Assembly: GCA_905182995.1 (NCBI GenBank)
Contig: CAJJDP010000075.1
Location: 296,944-360,943, forward strand
Source of the DNA: Paramecium octaurelia
Lineage: Eukaryota > Ciliophora > Oligohymenophorea > Peniculida > Parameciidae
Length of the DNA stretch: 64,000 nt
Direction of reading: 5' to 3'
The notes under the pieces are model-generated. The model did no database searches, had not been told where the DNA came from, and saw only the letters and a program-made list of their open reading frames with translations. The position numbers and the translations under genes are program-made. Below, in pieces: positions 12,710 through 23,020 of the stretch (position 1 is its first letter; every line of letters begins with the position of its first letter).

Positions 12710-13763
12710 ATATTTTATGAACAGATATAATATAGTATAAATATTATTGTATCAATAATGATATTTTATTACTAAAACATTTTCTTAAGCACCCTTTGCC
12801 ATTAGAAATATTTGGTTTTTTGAGATTCCAACAATCTCAGAAAGATAAGAGAATAATAAGAATAGAAGTTTGATATTGTTTAGTATTTATGCCTTAAATT
12901 ATCATTTTTAATTTTTATACTTCTTTTAAGGTGTTTTAATGTGGTTAATCAATTTAATGTGAAAATTACAAGTCACTCTTTAAATGGTTATAATAAAGTC
13001 TGAGAACGAACATTTAGTATTGTAGCCTGTTTGAATTCAAACTATTAATTTAGAAAACAATATGAAATTAATTATTAAAGAAAGTAAGAGTTATAAACAT
13101 CTGATTAATACTGCATCGAAATTTTGATAATCTTGAACTTTTTCAAACTTCAGAATTTGATTGAATACGCACCTAGAATATAGTAGAAGCTAATTATTGA
13201 TATAAATATCGAAATAAAAGTTGAAATATATTTTTTTACAAATATATTGTTCATTCTAAAATCAATATGTTTAATTGGAATGGATAAATTTAAGAATTTT
13301 CATGATTTCAAAGTAGATAAAAGTGAATGATTAAATTTATTAATGGAAGGGAGAAATAATATTAATTAATCGTAATAGTCATGATATTTATTTAGTTAAA
13401 ATGTTTAATATTTGATAAATTTATAGTTTTTCGATCTTATTTAGTAAATTTGACTGAAACCCATCGTAAGTCATATAAAATTAATTGTTGTAGAGAAGAT
13501 TAGTCAAGTATTTAAACGAAATAAAATATAAAAGATTTCTTTTATAAAATATAGATCATAGAATGTTTGAATTTTGATAATACGCAACATTGTTCAATAA
13601 TCATAAAATACTGATTAGATTGATGGTATTTATATGACGTAGTTAATGATTCTTATTGGAATAGTACTTTACATCATAAAATTAACCGATCGCACTATGA
13701 TTTATCGTTTTCTGGATAATATAAGAAAGCAACTTAGGGAGTTTGAATTGTAAAAATTACAAA
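12710..13763. other. AT-rich region without a recognisable gene
   Basis: About 1 kb with stops in all frames under the ciliate code. No repeat, RNA-like fold or conserved text was noticed. It separates two plus-strand genes. Confidence 0.5.
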
Positions 13764-14162
13764 ATGAAAATTTTAGACGAAATCAAGAAACAAGTAGAGA
13801 TGGAAATGTAAAAAATAAAGAAAGTGTAGCCTACTCGCATTCATCAACCTCTTAATTCTTAATAAAAAAAAGACCTCATCATTCTAATCAATAAAGGTGT
13901 TTAATTAAAAGATGCCGCCAGAGAAATGAAGGTCACGTATCATGAAGCCAAAATCGCTTATAATGAGTATCGTCGTAAGGCTCTCAGTAGCCAAAGCGAG
14001 ACTGAATCTGCCATTCCTGACATCCGAACTGCTGGCGTGAGTTTGTTGAGGGTGCCACCTCATCATTTCATTGTCTAGAGTGTAGTTGAGAATACTATTA
14101 CATCTGTTCGTAAATTGTACAATGTAATAGTTTAAAATCCAATACTCAACTCAAATATATGA
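13764..14162 (+). CDS. Small protein with a helix-turn-helix-like segment
   Basis: ATG 13764 to TGA 14160, 132 residues, no intron. GC content rises sharply over the frame, as expected for coding DNA here. Residues about 30-65 read as two helices with a turn (KKDLIILINKGVQLKDAAREMKV, then YHEAKIAYNEYRRK). This resembles a DNA-binding helix-turn-helix of the homeodomain-like or resolvase type, in which the second helix is basic. The tail, about 60 residues, has no recognised motif. A DNA-binding role is only an inference from this pattern. The gene ends 79 bases before the converging stop of Sec61 alpha. Confidence 0.6.
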
Positions 14163-14241
14163 TGATATTTAATTTGTTATTTCTTCTTTTAGCACATTCT
14201 GCGTCATAAATGTTATGTACTTAAAAAAATATTTAATAATA

Positions 14242-15768
14242 TCAAAACAACTCTAATGTACCCTATTCTTTTTCCTTCTTTAAGGTTTCAAAATAGCCAT
14301 AGATGATTGTAACAGACAACAAAATACCAGTTCCTTTGTAAATTAACATAAATTCATACCTGAACCGATGGCACCTAAGAAATCAGCAAGGATGGTCAAA
14401 GCACCAATACACATACCACCAAAGGAAGCAGCAATTGGGATGTATCTCTTTAACACGTCTTTCATGGATGAATCTCTGTATCCAACGATTTACATGTCTT
14501 GTTCCTTCAATTATTTGGCGACCTATGAATATATTTAAAAAACAATACATCTTTTGGTGATGATCCTGATACATCAATCCAAGTCTTTGAGAACACAGCA
14601 CAGGTTCCAAGAATGAATGCAGTGTAGAGGATGGTGTGGATTGGATCGAAGATAGCTTCTGAAATTGATCTTGGAGGTGACACATAATACACTAATCCTC
14701 CAATTGGAACAGTCTATCCATTCTCTAATTCTTGATAATATCCCAACAATCTGATTAAGAAGTTACCCTTGAAGTTTCTGTAAAGAATTTATGAAAGGAA
14801 ATAGAGGTTTGAAACTAATGCAGTTTAGAGGATGATTGGAATGTTGGAGGTATAAAACAATTTGATAGGATATGATGTTAATCCTCCTCTGACTTTATTG
14901 TTTTTGATTGGGATATCGACTTTGAATCCTTAGAAGTAGATGACAATCAAAAACACCAATACTGTTGCCAACAAATTAGTTAGGTTTGGTAATGAATCTC
15001 TTAATATGGCTGATTGAAGAGCACTGATTTTATCACTCTATACAAACAATCCATGTAATAATGCAATGATGGCTCCTTCATATTCTAATCCCAATTCAGT
15101 TTTGTGAGTAATTGGTGAAAATGCTTTCCACATAATGTTTTCACAGATATTTATAGCTATAAACAAGGATGTTCCTGAGTTTCCAATTCCATATCCTTTT
15201 GATAGTAATTCATCAATCATAATCATGACAATTGCTGAGAATACCAACTATATTATAATTAGAATTGCATTTCCAGCACCCAATTTATCCAAATCTCCAT
15301 ACATTCCTGACCAGACATATGCGAAGGCTTCTCCAAAAGCAATAAGAATTCCCAACACTAGAAAATCAATTATTATTTATACATTTTTATGCTCCTGAAT
15401 ACAATTATTTGTCTTCCTTTACATTCTAATCGACGTCAATTAATTTGGCACCAGCCAATAATTACATTATCATAGATGCTGTGACCATTGGAGAAATACC
15501 CAATTCCATTAAAGTACCTCTGTTTGATGCTAAGATGACTCTCATCCAATAAAATGGATCACCAGCAGATGATTTGTAAATACCATAAAGTGGGATCTAT
15601 GAACAAATCAAATACAGCAATGTTGCTATGGCTGTCCATAGTGCTCTGTATTTAAATAGAATCTAAATTTCGTATTTAATATCATACTCTTCTTTCTGGT
15701 TCAGCTACATCTGGGATGATAGCCATAGCTGGCCTCATATAATTAAGAATCTTGGTTTTGTTTGGCAT
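14242..15768 (-). CDS. SEC61A: Sec61 alpha, protein-conducting channel subunit
   Basis: Start ATG 15768, stop 14242, 474 residues, matching the usual 476. Introns are at 15663-15687 (25), 15358-15382 (25), 14523-14548 (26) and 14334-14359 (26, ending AAAG). Family text is strong throughout: [16 protein letters not shown] at the N terminus, the plug and TM2 region ([20 protein letters not shown]), [44 protein letters not shown] and [14 protein letters not shown]. Multiple hydrophobic segments give the expected ten-helix fold in the ER membrane. It forms the translocon with Sec61 beta and gamma for co-translational import. Nothing seems damaged. It converges tail-to-tail with the helix-turn-helix gene. 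Confidence 0.97.
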
Positions 15769-16139
15769 TTTTATTATTGATTTTAAACTTCATTTTTTCA
15801 CCTTTAATTCTTCTCACACACGTGGGTAATATATTTATTAATTATTTCGTTATTTTTACACTTACAATATATACATTTAGTATATCAAAACTCTCTTTAT
15901 CAGTACTTAAATCTAAAAATAATATATTCAATTGATTATATATAATTGTCATCATTCAAAAATTCTATTAATTAAATGTTTTCTCATATTTATATTCTTG
16001 ATCTCTTAGACCCAAAAAGATTATTTACACAATTATATTGATTTCCAAGTAGATATGAACCTCTAACAGATAAGATTGGAATTATAGTTGCAGAGAGATT
16101 ATGTTAATAAATTTATATTGATACAAATCCACATGCTTT
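15769..16139. other. Intergenic spacer upstream of Sec61 alpha
   Basis: Roughly 370 bases, AT-rich, between the stop of COQ9 and the start of Sec61 alpha on the same strand. It should contain the Sec61 promoter and the COQ9 3' end; no specific site could be identified. Confidence 0.5.
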
Positions 16140-16829
16140 TCATTTCAAAGTACCCTTTGGAAAATTATAAAACATAGTTGTCATATAATACCCGGAATTC
16201 CATAGTGTTTTCATAGTCGTGGATATCAACTCAATTTAACTACCAAAATCCTTAATTTCTAACATTCGTCTACAATTAAATGAATTTTCTCACCTCTCCA
16301 AGAAATCCCAAGTCATAAAAAAGTTTGGTGATTTATCAGTTAACATAAAGAGTTCTGTCGAAATGTAGATATATAAAAACATCATTCTCTTGGTATAGTG
16401 ATTATAATCTTATGATTTATCACCAGCCAAATACCAGCAATCATCTGCAAATTACCATAGAATGGCACTTGTTTAATTTGCATTCTAAGCTCCCAAAGCC
16501 ATAGCTTCATTCCATCTGCCCATATAAGGACCTTGTAATTGTAATCTTTATTTTATTAAGTTCTTGATTTTGTTGCTAATAGTAAATTGCTTAAAATTTT
16601 CATCAAATGTCATGGTGTCTATAATTTCACGATTCCATTTTCTCATTGAATAATGTATCAAATCAATTGGTTGGATGACTGTGGATGCAGCACCTGAGAT
16701 ATTAAGATCTAGACATGCTTATTGTAATGCCTTATTGTTGAATCCGTGATTGATGGCGTGTATGAGACTCAAGTTAAATAGTTTGTTTCTAATATCACAA
16801 AAGTGGAATTTAGCTATGAATCTATACAT
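16140..16829 (-). CDS. COQ9: COQ9-like ubiquinone biosynthesis protein
   Basis: Start ATG 16829, stop 16140, 221 residues after a 24-nt intron at 16270-16293. The core aligns by eye with COQ9: HAINHGFNNKALQQACLDLNISGAA, then the lipid-binding region with FADDCWYLAGDKSQDYNHYTKR and IYISTELFMLTDKSPNF, matching the family's DDIWYYAGDxSTDFNWYTKR and STELVMLxDxSPxFxxTWxFL. COQ9 binds lipids and supports the COQ7 hydroxylase in mitochondrial coenzyme Q synthesis. The N terminus is short and basic-aromatic (MYRFIAKFHF), compatible with a small mitochondrial targeting signal, though an upstream exon cannot be excluded. Confidence 0.9.
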
Positions 16830-16996
16830 AAATAATAATTAAATATTTTCTAAATTTAAGAGATTACTAAAAATGTTTTTACTGCAAGAATCAGAGGATT
16901 TTTATAATATTAAACTTGGATTTAGATAATTTGAATAATTATGACCTAATTGATTTGATTGTCGGAGGAAATGATAAGTATTATAAATAAACAAAT

Positions 16997-17521
16997 TCAT
17001 TTTTTTTGATATAGTCTTAAGGGTTGTAAAGGAGTGCCTCTTCTACTTTTGGAGGAATCAAAATAATGGAAAGCACTTGTTGGGTGATTAAAATTAAGAT
17101 CAATGAAATTATTAACTTTTTGTTATAGTTGTTTCTATTTGAAAGTGCTGTTAAGATAAGATTCAATGTTGAATTACATTTTCTTATTAATTTCTTAAGA
17201 TGTAAGCAACAAATTCTTGTTGATCTCCTTCAAATCCTCATTGCCAGATAATTCCAAGTCCTTCATAAAACTTTCGCTAGAATCACAAATTGCATGATTG
17301 TGGTTGATTACAGGACTTTAATGATGTGAGAGTTACTTTTTGCGTGAAGAGAGACATTTTTACTTCTTCACTTTGAAATCATTTATTTTAGGTTATGGAG
17401 AACAATTCGGTAATTTGGAATGCAGCTTGGGAGTGTACTTAGTTTGTGTATGATTGCGAGACGTATAAATTTAATAGATTTGTTTATGTCGAGGATTGCA
17501 GATCAAAGTGGAGTTATTCAT
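16997..17521 (-). CDS. Unknown protein, downstream part of a possibly broken gene
   Basis: ATG 17521 to TGA 16997, 174 residues without TGA. The last 90 residues are clearly protein-like and end in a basic stretch (SKSRRGTPLQPLRLYQKK); a short helical part (NEDLKEINKNLLLTSQEINKKM) precedes. The same frame stays open upstream of the ATG, and the next upstream frame (17533-17844) also looks coding, but no usable intron joins them. I read the two as one gene interrupted by a frameshift near 17520-17535, caused by either decay or a sequence error. Another frame over 17400-17720 is also open, which adds uncertainty. Confidence 0.45.
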
Positions 17522-17532
17522 TATAATAATAA

Positions 17533-17844
17533 TCAAGCGAAATAGAGATGTGCAGTTGTGGTGAAATCGAATTTTTTGAATCTATGTTACGGTGTCTTAG
17601 GTCCTGTGCTAATCGTTGCAGTTTCTGTCCGAATTCGAAATCTCTATGATGATGGGGAGTTCCCTCGAGAAACTGAACGGACTATGTGATGCAGTTCTGC
17701 ATTAGTAAGAAAAGTAGATTCACACATCTCATTCAACTTGATCTTTAGGTCCAATACTTCTTTGTCTTTCTTATAAAAGTAAAGAGCCTTTCTCAACTTG
17801 ATAGTAGACACTACTCTTTAGGGAGTTAATTATTTTGATTTCAT
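17533..17844 (-). CDS. Unknown basic protein fragment, upstream part of a possibly broken gene
   Basis: ATG 17844 to TGA 17533, 103 residues. The first half is a basic helix (KALYFYKKDKEVLDLKIKLNEM). The second half is rich in S, T and R with short phospho-site-like text (SRGNSPSSQRFRIRTETA). It stops 11 bases before the ATG of the next frame, an implausible gap for two separate genes. Upstream, a possible first exon (MNDKKGKVLKV...) could be joined by an unusually long 44-nt intron, or the frame runs through one TGA. No domain is recognised. Confidence 0.4.
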
Positions 17845-18478
17845 TAATTTTAATGCTGAATCATTTTAATTGTTATATATTGAACTTGAGATCACATACT
17901 ACTAATCATACAATCAGTCCGTAAAATCAAGTATTCCTTCTCTAAACACTATCTAAAAACCTTCAATACTTTTCCTTTTTTGTCATTCATTTAAAGAATA
18001 AATGTATAAAAAGTAAAATATGTATGACAAATAACAATTTATCTAACAAAGGACAAATATATACAAAACGAGATATGACATTATATTATTATATGTCACA
18101 TTCAATTAAAAATATATAAAATTTATTTACTATAAAATTTCTATTTCCCAAAGCCAAAACAGAAATTAAATATACTTAAAAATTAATTAAGATACAATAT
18201 TTGAGAATATTATGTCTTTGATTCGTTTTATTATATTATTACTGACCAGACATTTAAATGATTCATAATCATTTAATTAGGATATACTATTAAAACAATC
18301 ACAAATTTATTAAAAATCCAATATGTAATCCATTTAACAATTAAGTAAGTTTATTTAGACGACACTTCCTTTTATGATTGCAGTTATATTTTTAGAAATA
18401 TATTAAAAATTATATCAATCTAAGCATGCATTCATTTAAATTTAAATTTGATATCAGACTTAAATGAAGTTATATTTA
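17845..18478. other. AT-rich spacer
   Basis: About 630 bases between two minus-strand genes. The part nearest 17845-17990 may contain a first exon of the neighbouring broken gene. The remainder is very AT-rich with stops in all frames and nothing recognisable. Confidence 0.45.
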
Positions 18479-20905
18479 TCATTAAATTTTGATCCATTTG
18501 GTTAGAATGAATAATAATGCATCGATCATTATAGGTTTAGATAAGAAATCGTGGAAAGGCAATTTCAAAATTTCTTTTCTATTTTCTTAATGCATATCTC
18601 CCATTAATGCAATAATTTTAGGTTCTACTCTAAATTTAACATAAATCTCTTTGATTTCAGCGAATATTGCATCTAAATCTTCATCATTTTATTCTACTCC
18701 TATGAATAATAGTTCCAAGCCTTTACAACAATGTTATACTTTGCTTACATTTTTATTTAGAGCATTCACAATCAACTATCTTTACGTGATGTATTCATAT
18801 AGAATTCCAAGATTGTCAAGTTGATGTGACATTGCATAAAGATCTAGATCTATACTTTCATATATCAATATTTTAGGACACTTTAATAATGATTAATATT
18901 TATACTTAGCAATTGAATTAGAATTTTTACTATTTGAGTTTTTCCATTTTTTCGAAACAATCCAATAGATCATTTGGTTACATACTTCCGCTAGAATAGC
19001 CCAATGATGAATAGATTGATGATCTGGGCTATGCAAATCCTCCGAATGTTATTTGTTGAGAAGGTTGAGATATAAAAAGCTCTTGTTTCTTTTTATCCTC
19101 ATTTATGTAATCAAAAAAGTAGGGTTCTGCTTGTTCCATTTAGTCTACCTTAATTGATAGTCCAATCCTGGATTCAATTGATATTGCATCATATTCCTAC
19201 ACATCAGACTCGTTTTAACCAGATTCTATAAGATTCTCTTTAATTCCAATATATATGTTCTTCTTTATCTATTTACATTCTTATAAATCATTTGAAACTG
19301 GCAATTCAGACTAACCTCTTTAGAGTCCTTCTTTATTGACAAAGAGCTAATGAAAGGTTTTTTGATTCTATATGACTGATAGTCTTTTTTGGGTTAACAT
19401 TTCGTTAAATTAGGTATTTAGATTTTAAACCTTGATAATGAATTGAAGACTTTCTAAATTTTCGACTCTTTCATAATCATATTCAAAAGGAATTGATGAT
19501 AAATATTTGGTTAAGTAAAATGCTATGAGCATGGATTATGAATATTGTTTTAATTTTGATAATTCTATGACTTTGGACTGTAAAGATTAAGATTTAAAGA
19601 ATCTAACTGTTTTATTGATCATTTTTAATATCTAAAAATTAGTCTCAAGAGCATTAACTTTTATGATAATGTCAATATGATCAGAATTATGTGAACACTT
19701 TCTCACTAACAGTATTATCTTTCCTTTGATGGTGGCTTAAATAATAGTGACCAACAAATCAATTAAAACTTATCTTAGTCTATTTGGATCAGTTCTGATA
19801 AATTGAGGAACCTTTTATTCAATAGTTACAATTAGTTTTAGACCCCTAAAGGTAGCTTAGGATTTCACTACATTCAGAATATCAGATATAAATGTGTGCA
19901 TTTAGATGTCAATTAATGTCAATTCTAATTTGGTTCTCTTCAATAATTGGACATAATCCAAAATATCATTCGCTGTATTAATGAGTAATTTACAACCTGC
20001 CAATGCTGGATTTATGTATTTTTCTCGTGTATCCTCTGGAATCGTATTCTAAAATCATATGTGCCATAAGTATATACCATAATTATTTCTAACATTGATA
20101 TTGTGCTATTTAAAGGTTATCTTATTCTCTATGAGATATCACTAATTAAATAATCATCACTGCCCTTATTGTTATCGAAGATTTGTGAAATTTCAAGTTC
20201 ATTAGTGACATCAGATACAAATAGAATTTAATACAGTTTTTATTTATGCACCAATGGAGATAACAAAATTTATAAATTAAGAGTATCATATTTGATGTAT
20301 GTTTTAATTGAAAAATCTACTAGGGAGTGAGTTTTAGAGTATTTAAGGTGATTAAAAGCCATTAGATTATCTAATACAAATTTTAGAGTTATGTTCTTGC
20401 CAATGAGCTGGAATTTTTGAATTGGGTGAATCTGCTTATCAAATTGATAAAATGGAACTCAATTATATAAAATCATATTTTACTCTAAAGTTTAGCTGAA
20501 TCTCAAGAATGACTCAATATCATTGCTCTGATGAAGCTTTGGAATGATCATATAGATTTCATCTCCACTAATACCACTATCAACTATTTTAGCTTCAAAT
20601 AACTTTAAATTCAATTTCTCATTCTTCAAAATCAGATTGCTTAAAAGTGGATTGATTATTTATGCTTATTAGAATGAATTATCAATTATATAAATTCCTT
20701 AATCGAAACTAGTTAGCAACACTTCAAATAAATGATCTTATTAAATGGATTCTGTTATGTTATCATCTATTTTCTAATCCATCGGAATGGCAGACTGGTT
20801 TTTCTTCTCTGAAATTTCAATACAAAATTGGGTCTAAGCTTATTTTGGACTTAGGACTCGATTTGAATACATTTGGGAATAATTTATATTGTTATTAGCA
20901 CTCAT
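18479..20905 (-). CDS. Degenerate hybrid histidine kinase-like protein, with two frame lesions
   Basis: Start ATG 20905, stop 18479, about 800 codons with a 29-nt intron at 20049-20077. A PAS-like N region precedes a HisKA-like dimerisation domain (SQRIRQPLNSTISMLEII), where the phospho-accepting histidine of the usual SHExRTPLN box is glutamine (TAG at 20129-20131). An ATPase-like N-box region follows (RTDPNRLRQVLIDLL), lacking the usual asparagine. The C terminus is receiver-like: KILIYES in place of the acidic pocket, LLFIGVE in place of the phospho-aspartate strand, but DFLSKPI is kept. An in-frame TGA lies at 20459-20461. A one-base excess in a six-base T run at 18947-18952 (or a 52-nt intron) shifts the frame. 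It is a pseudo-enzyme, possibly a pseudogene. Confidence 0.65.
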
Positions 20906-21170
20906 TGCTATTAATTAAGCATTAGAGTAACTCTTATTGTTCTTCTGACTTGAGATTATAACATATATTTATAGCAATACATGCATAATAGTTAATCTAA
21001 CTGCAAATGATATGTTACTCTTTGAATCAAATTTAAAATGTCTGGTAAGACTATATAAAAGATTAAATAAAAGTGCAAGGGTTTAGCAAATTTAAGATTC
21101 AATCGCAAATACAAAACAAAGCGCAATTACAAATTATTAAAGCAACGATTAGTGTAATGTGTTTTATATA

Positions 21171-21398
21171 TCAATATCCAATTCTTCCCAACATATGATA
21201 ACGCATATACATTTTAATAATGTTATTAAATTTATTAATCTATTTTTTATTTTTAATAATTTTATCATTAGTACATGAAAGAAAGCAATCAAAAAGATTT
21301 GAGCCTAATATCACAATATATTTTACCAAAATTCGATATATCAATATAAATTTCTCACCCTCAATATTTTCTGTAGCTGCTTCTCCTGCAACTACCAT
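21171..21398 (-). CDS. Doubtful small ORF
   Basis: ATG 21398 to TGA 21171, 75 residues. The start (VVAGEAATENIEGEK) looks protein-like; the rest is hydrophobic then basic and asparagine-rich. It lies in the roughly 630-base spacer between the histidine-kinase-like gene and the pseudokinase. No neighbour or domain supports it. Confidence 0.2.
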
Positions 21399-21532
21399 TG
21401 CATCGCTTAATTAATAGATAGATATTAGAATCATTAGCCTTTTCCATGAATCAATATTCTTCAGATTTTCTGAACGAATTACAAAATAATCCCTTAAAAT
21501 ATATTACATAAATTAATAATAATTTAATCTAA

Positions 21533-22766
21533 TCATTCTTTCTGAGAGCTTTATGTTTAAGTTTCTAATGAAATTAATCTATGATATCTTTTTCCATCTA
21601 ATTCTTTCATTTTTCTAAACACACTTTGATCTTCATCAATCGAATCCATCTGAGCTTGGGTTTCTTATTCTTCGATTATCACATTCACATTATAATGTTA
21701 TTGCTTCATCATCTGTAAATGAGGGTAAACGACATCCTTCTCTGAATAGCCGCAACCGTTCAATAGTTTCCGAAATAACTGTTTATATTTTTCATACTCC
21801 TGTGGGTAATCACTAAATGATGATTATTTAACTCCATTGTAAAATTGAATAAATTCCAATGGAGCACCCTTGAAGGACAGTTCAGGTAGCAGAGTTAATT
21901 TAACTTGTTCCAACTTTTTAATTTTAAGTCCTCTGTTCTCTTCTTTTATGTCTAGGAGTTGGGCAAATCCACCATAATAGAGTATAATCAAGGCTAGAGA
22001 CTCAAGGTCGTCCTTGGGAGAAGAGACTCGATACTAATATGTGACAATTACCTTATTCTAAATGCTGATTCAGACTTGAGAATTTATTCAGAAACCTTTT
22101 GTTCTAAGAACTGCGTAAGGTATCATTTACTATGATATTATTTTGCTGTTTCCTGTATCTACAAGCAAATTTAAAATCAGTCAATAAAATTTCTTAACCA
22201 CTTTGAGAGATTAACAATTTCTTGGGTCTAATATTGCGATGAATGATCAATTGCTTATGGATTTACTCCAGACAAGTAAGCTATATTAGTTGGTGACATT
22301 TACAGTCTGGATTGCCATCACACATAGTATTGTAATAGGGATGGTTTTGGATAAGTAATTGTAAACTAGTTTTAAGGAAGGACCGTGACGTTCCATCACT
22401 TAATAATGATAAAGTTATTCCTTGATTATTTGTTCTCCAATGGACAGAATTCTGGTAGTGCATTTACCTAAATACAAACTTATTTTACTATCTTTTAGTT
22501 TGTTCAAGAAGTACTACTCAAAATTCTGTTCTGAGGCATTAGTTCTTTGATAAATGGAATAGGCTACCTGCGCATTTTGATCAATACGAACTTGTTTTAA
22601 TCTTCAGAAGAGTCTCTTTTTACAGCTAGCTAGGCTTTCAATCTCTACCTATGTATAAATTGTAGGTGTTTCCTTTATAAATGTTTTTCACTATTATGTA
22701 TTCATTATCAATTACAACATAATTGGGGATTTCATTTGTTGATCTCGTCTATGAAGTATTTAGCAT
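21533..22766 (-). CDS. Casein kinase 1-type pseudokinase
   Basis: Start ATG 22766, stop 21533, 380 residues after removing introns at 22626-22648 (23), 22568-22587 (20, CAG), 22281-22303 (23) and 22027-22051 (25, GAG). Text follows CK1 family order: the lysine strand AVKRD, YHYQVMERHGPSLK (family VMELLGPSLE), CLEQIHKQLIIHRN (family YIHxxxFIHRD), LLTDFKFA (family IDFGLA), and HLEQVSSPKDDLESLALIILYY (family RRDDLESLGY). The catalytic aspartate of HRD is asparagine and DFG is DFK, so catalysis is unlikely. CK1 substrates cannot be assumed; a scaffold or regulatory role is an inference. The C-terminal 110 residues are a charged extension. Confidence 0.85.
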
Positions 22767-23020
22767 TTTAATTTAATTAACAAATGATATATAAAATATT
22801 ATTTACTTTCCATGGGATCATTGTAGAATGGAAGGATGGAGTGGGCAGAAGGGCGATACTCGATTATGGGAATCACAAATAGAGTGGGATATAAGATTTG
22901 AATAAAAATGTATAATTTATTTTTATTATATTAGTAATATTAATTGGAAATAAAAATTCATTATTGAATTTGTTCATTTATGGTTTCAAAAATTTTGAGG
23001 GTATTTTGTAATTAATTAAA

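Noticed and set aside
17400-17720. A third open frame, encoding text such as FEFGQKLQRLAQDLRHRN
   Set aside because: It looks protein-like but overlaps the two frames I kept and has TGA near both ends; it may be a clue to a frameshift, not an independent gene.
20459-20461. In-frame TGA as a selenocysteine codon
   Set aside because: No conserved selenoprotein context and no visible SECIS-like structure nearby; the gene is otherwise degenerate, so a lesion or error is simpler.
18479-20905. Retained internal eliminated sequence (IES) as the cause of the lesions
   Set aside because: No TA-bounded 26-28-bp or longer segment whose removal restores the frame was found around the TGA or the frame slip.
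21220-21859. Plus-strand open frame starting MLLNLLIYFLFLIILS
   Set aside because: It runs antisense into the casein-kinase-like gene, is hydrophobic because of the AT-rich DNA, and ends inside the pseudokinase coding region.
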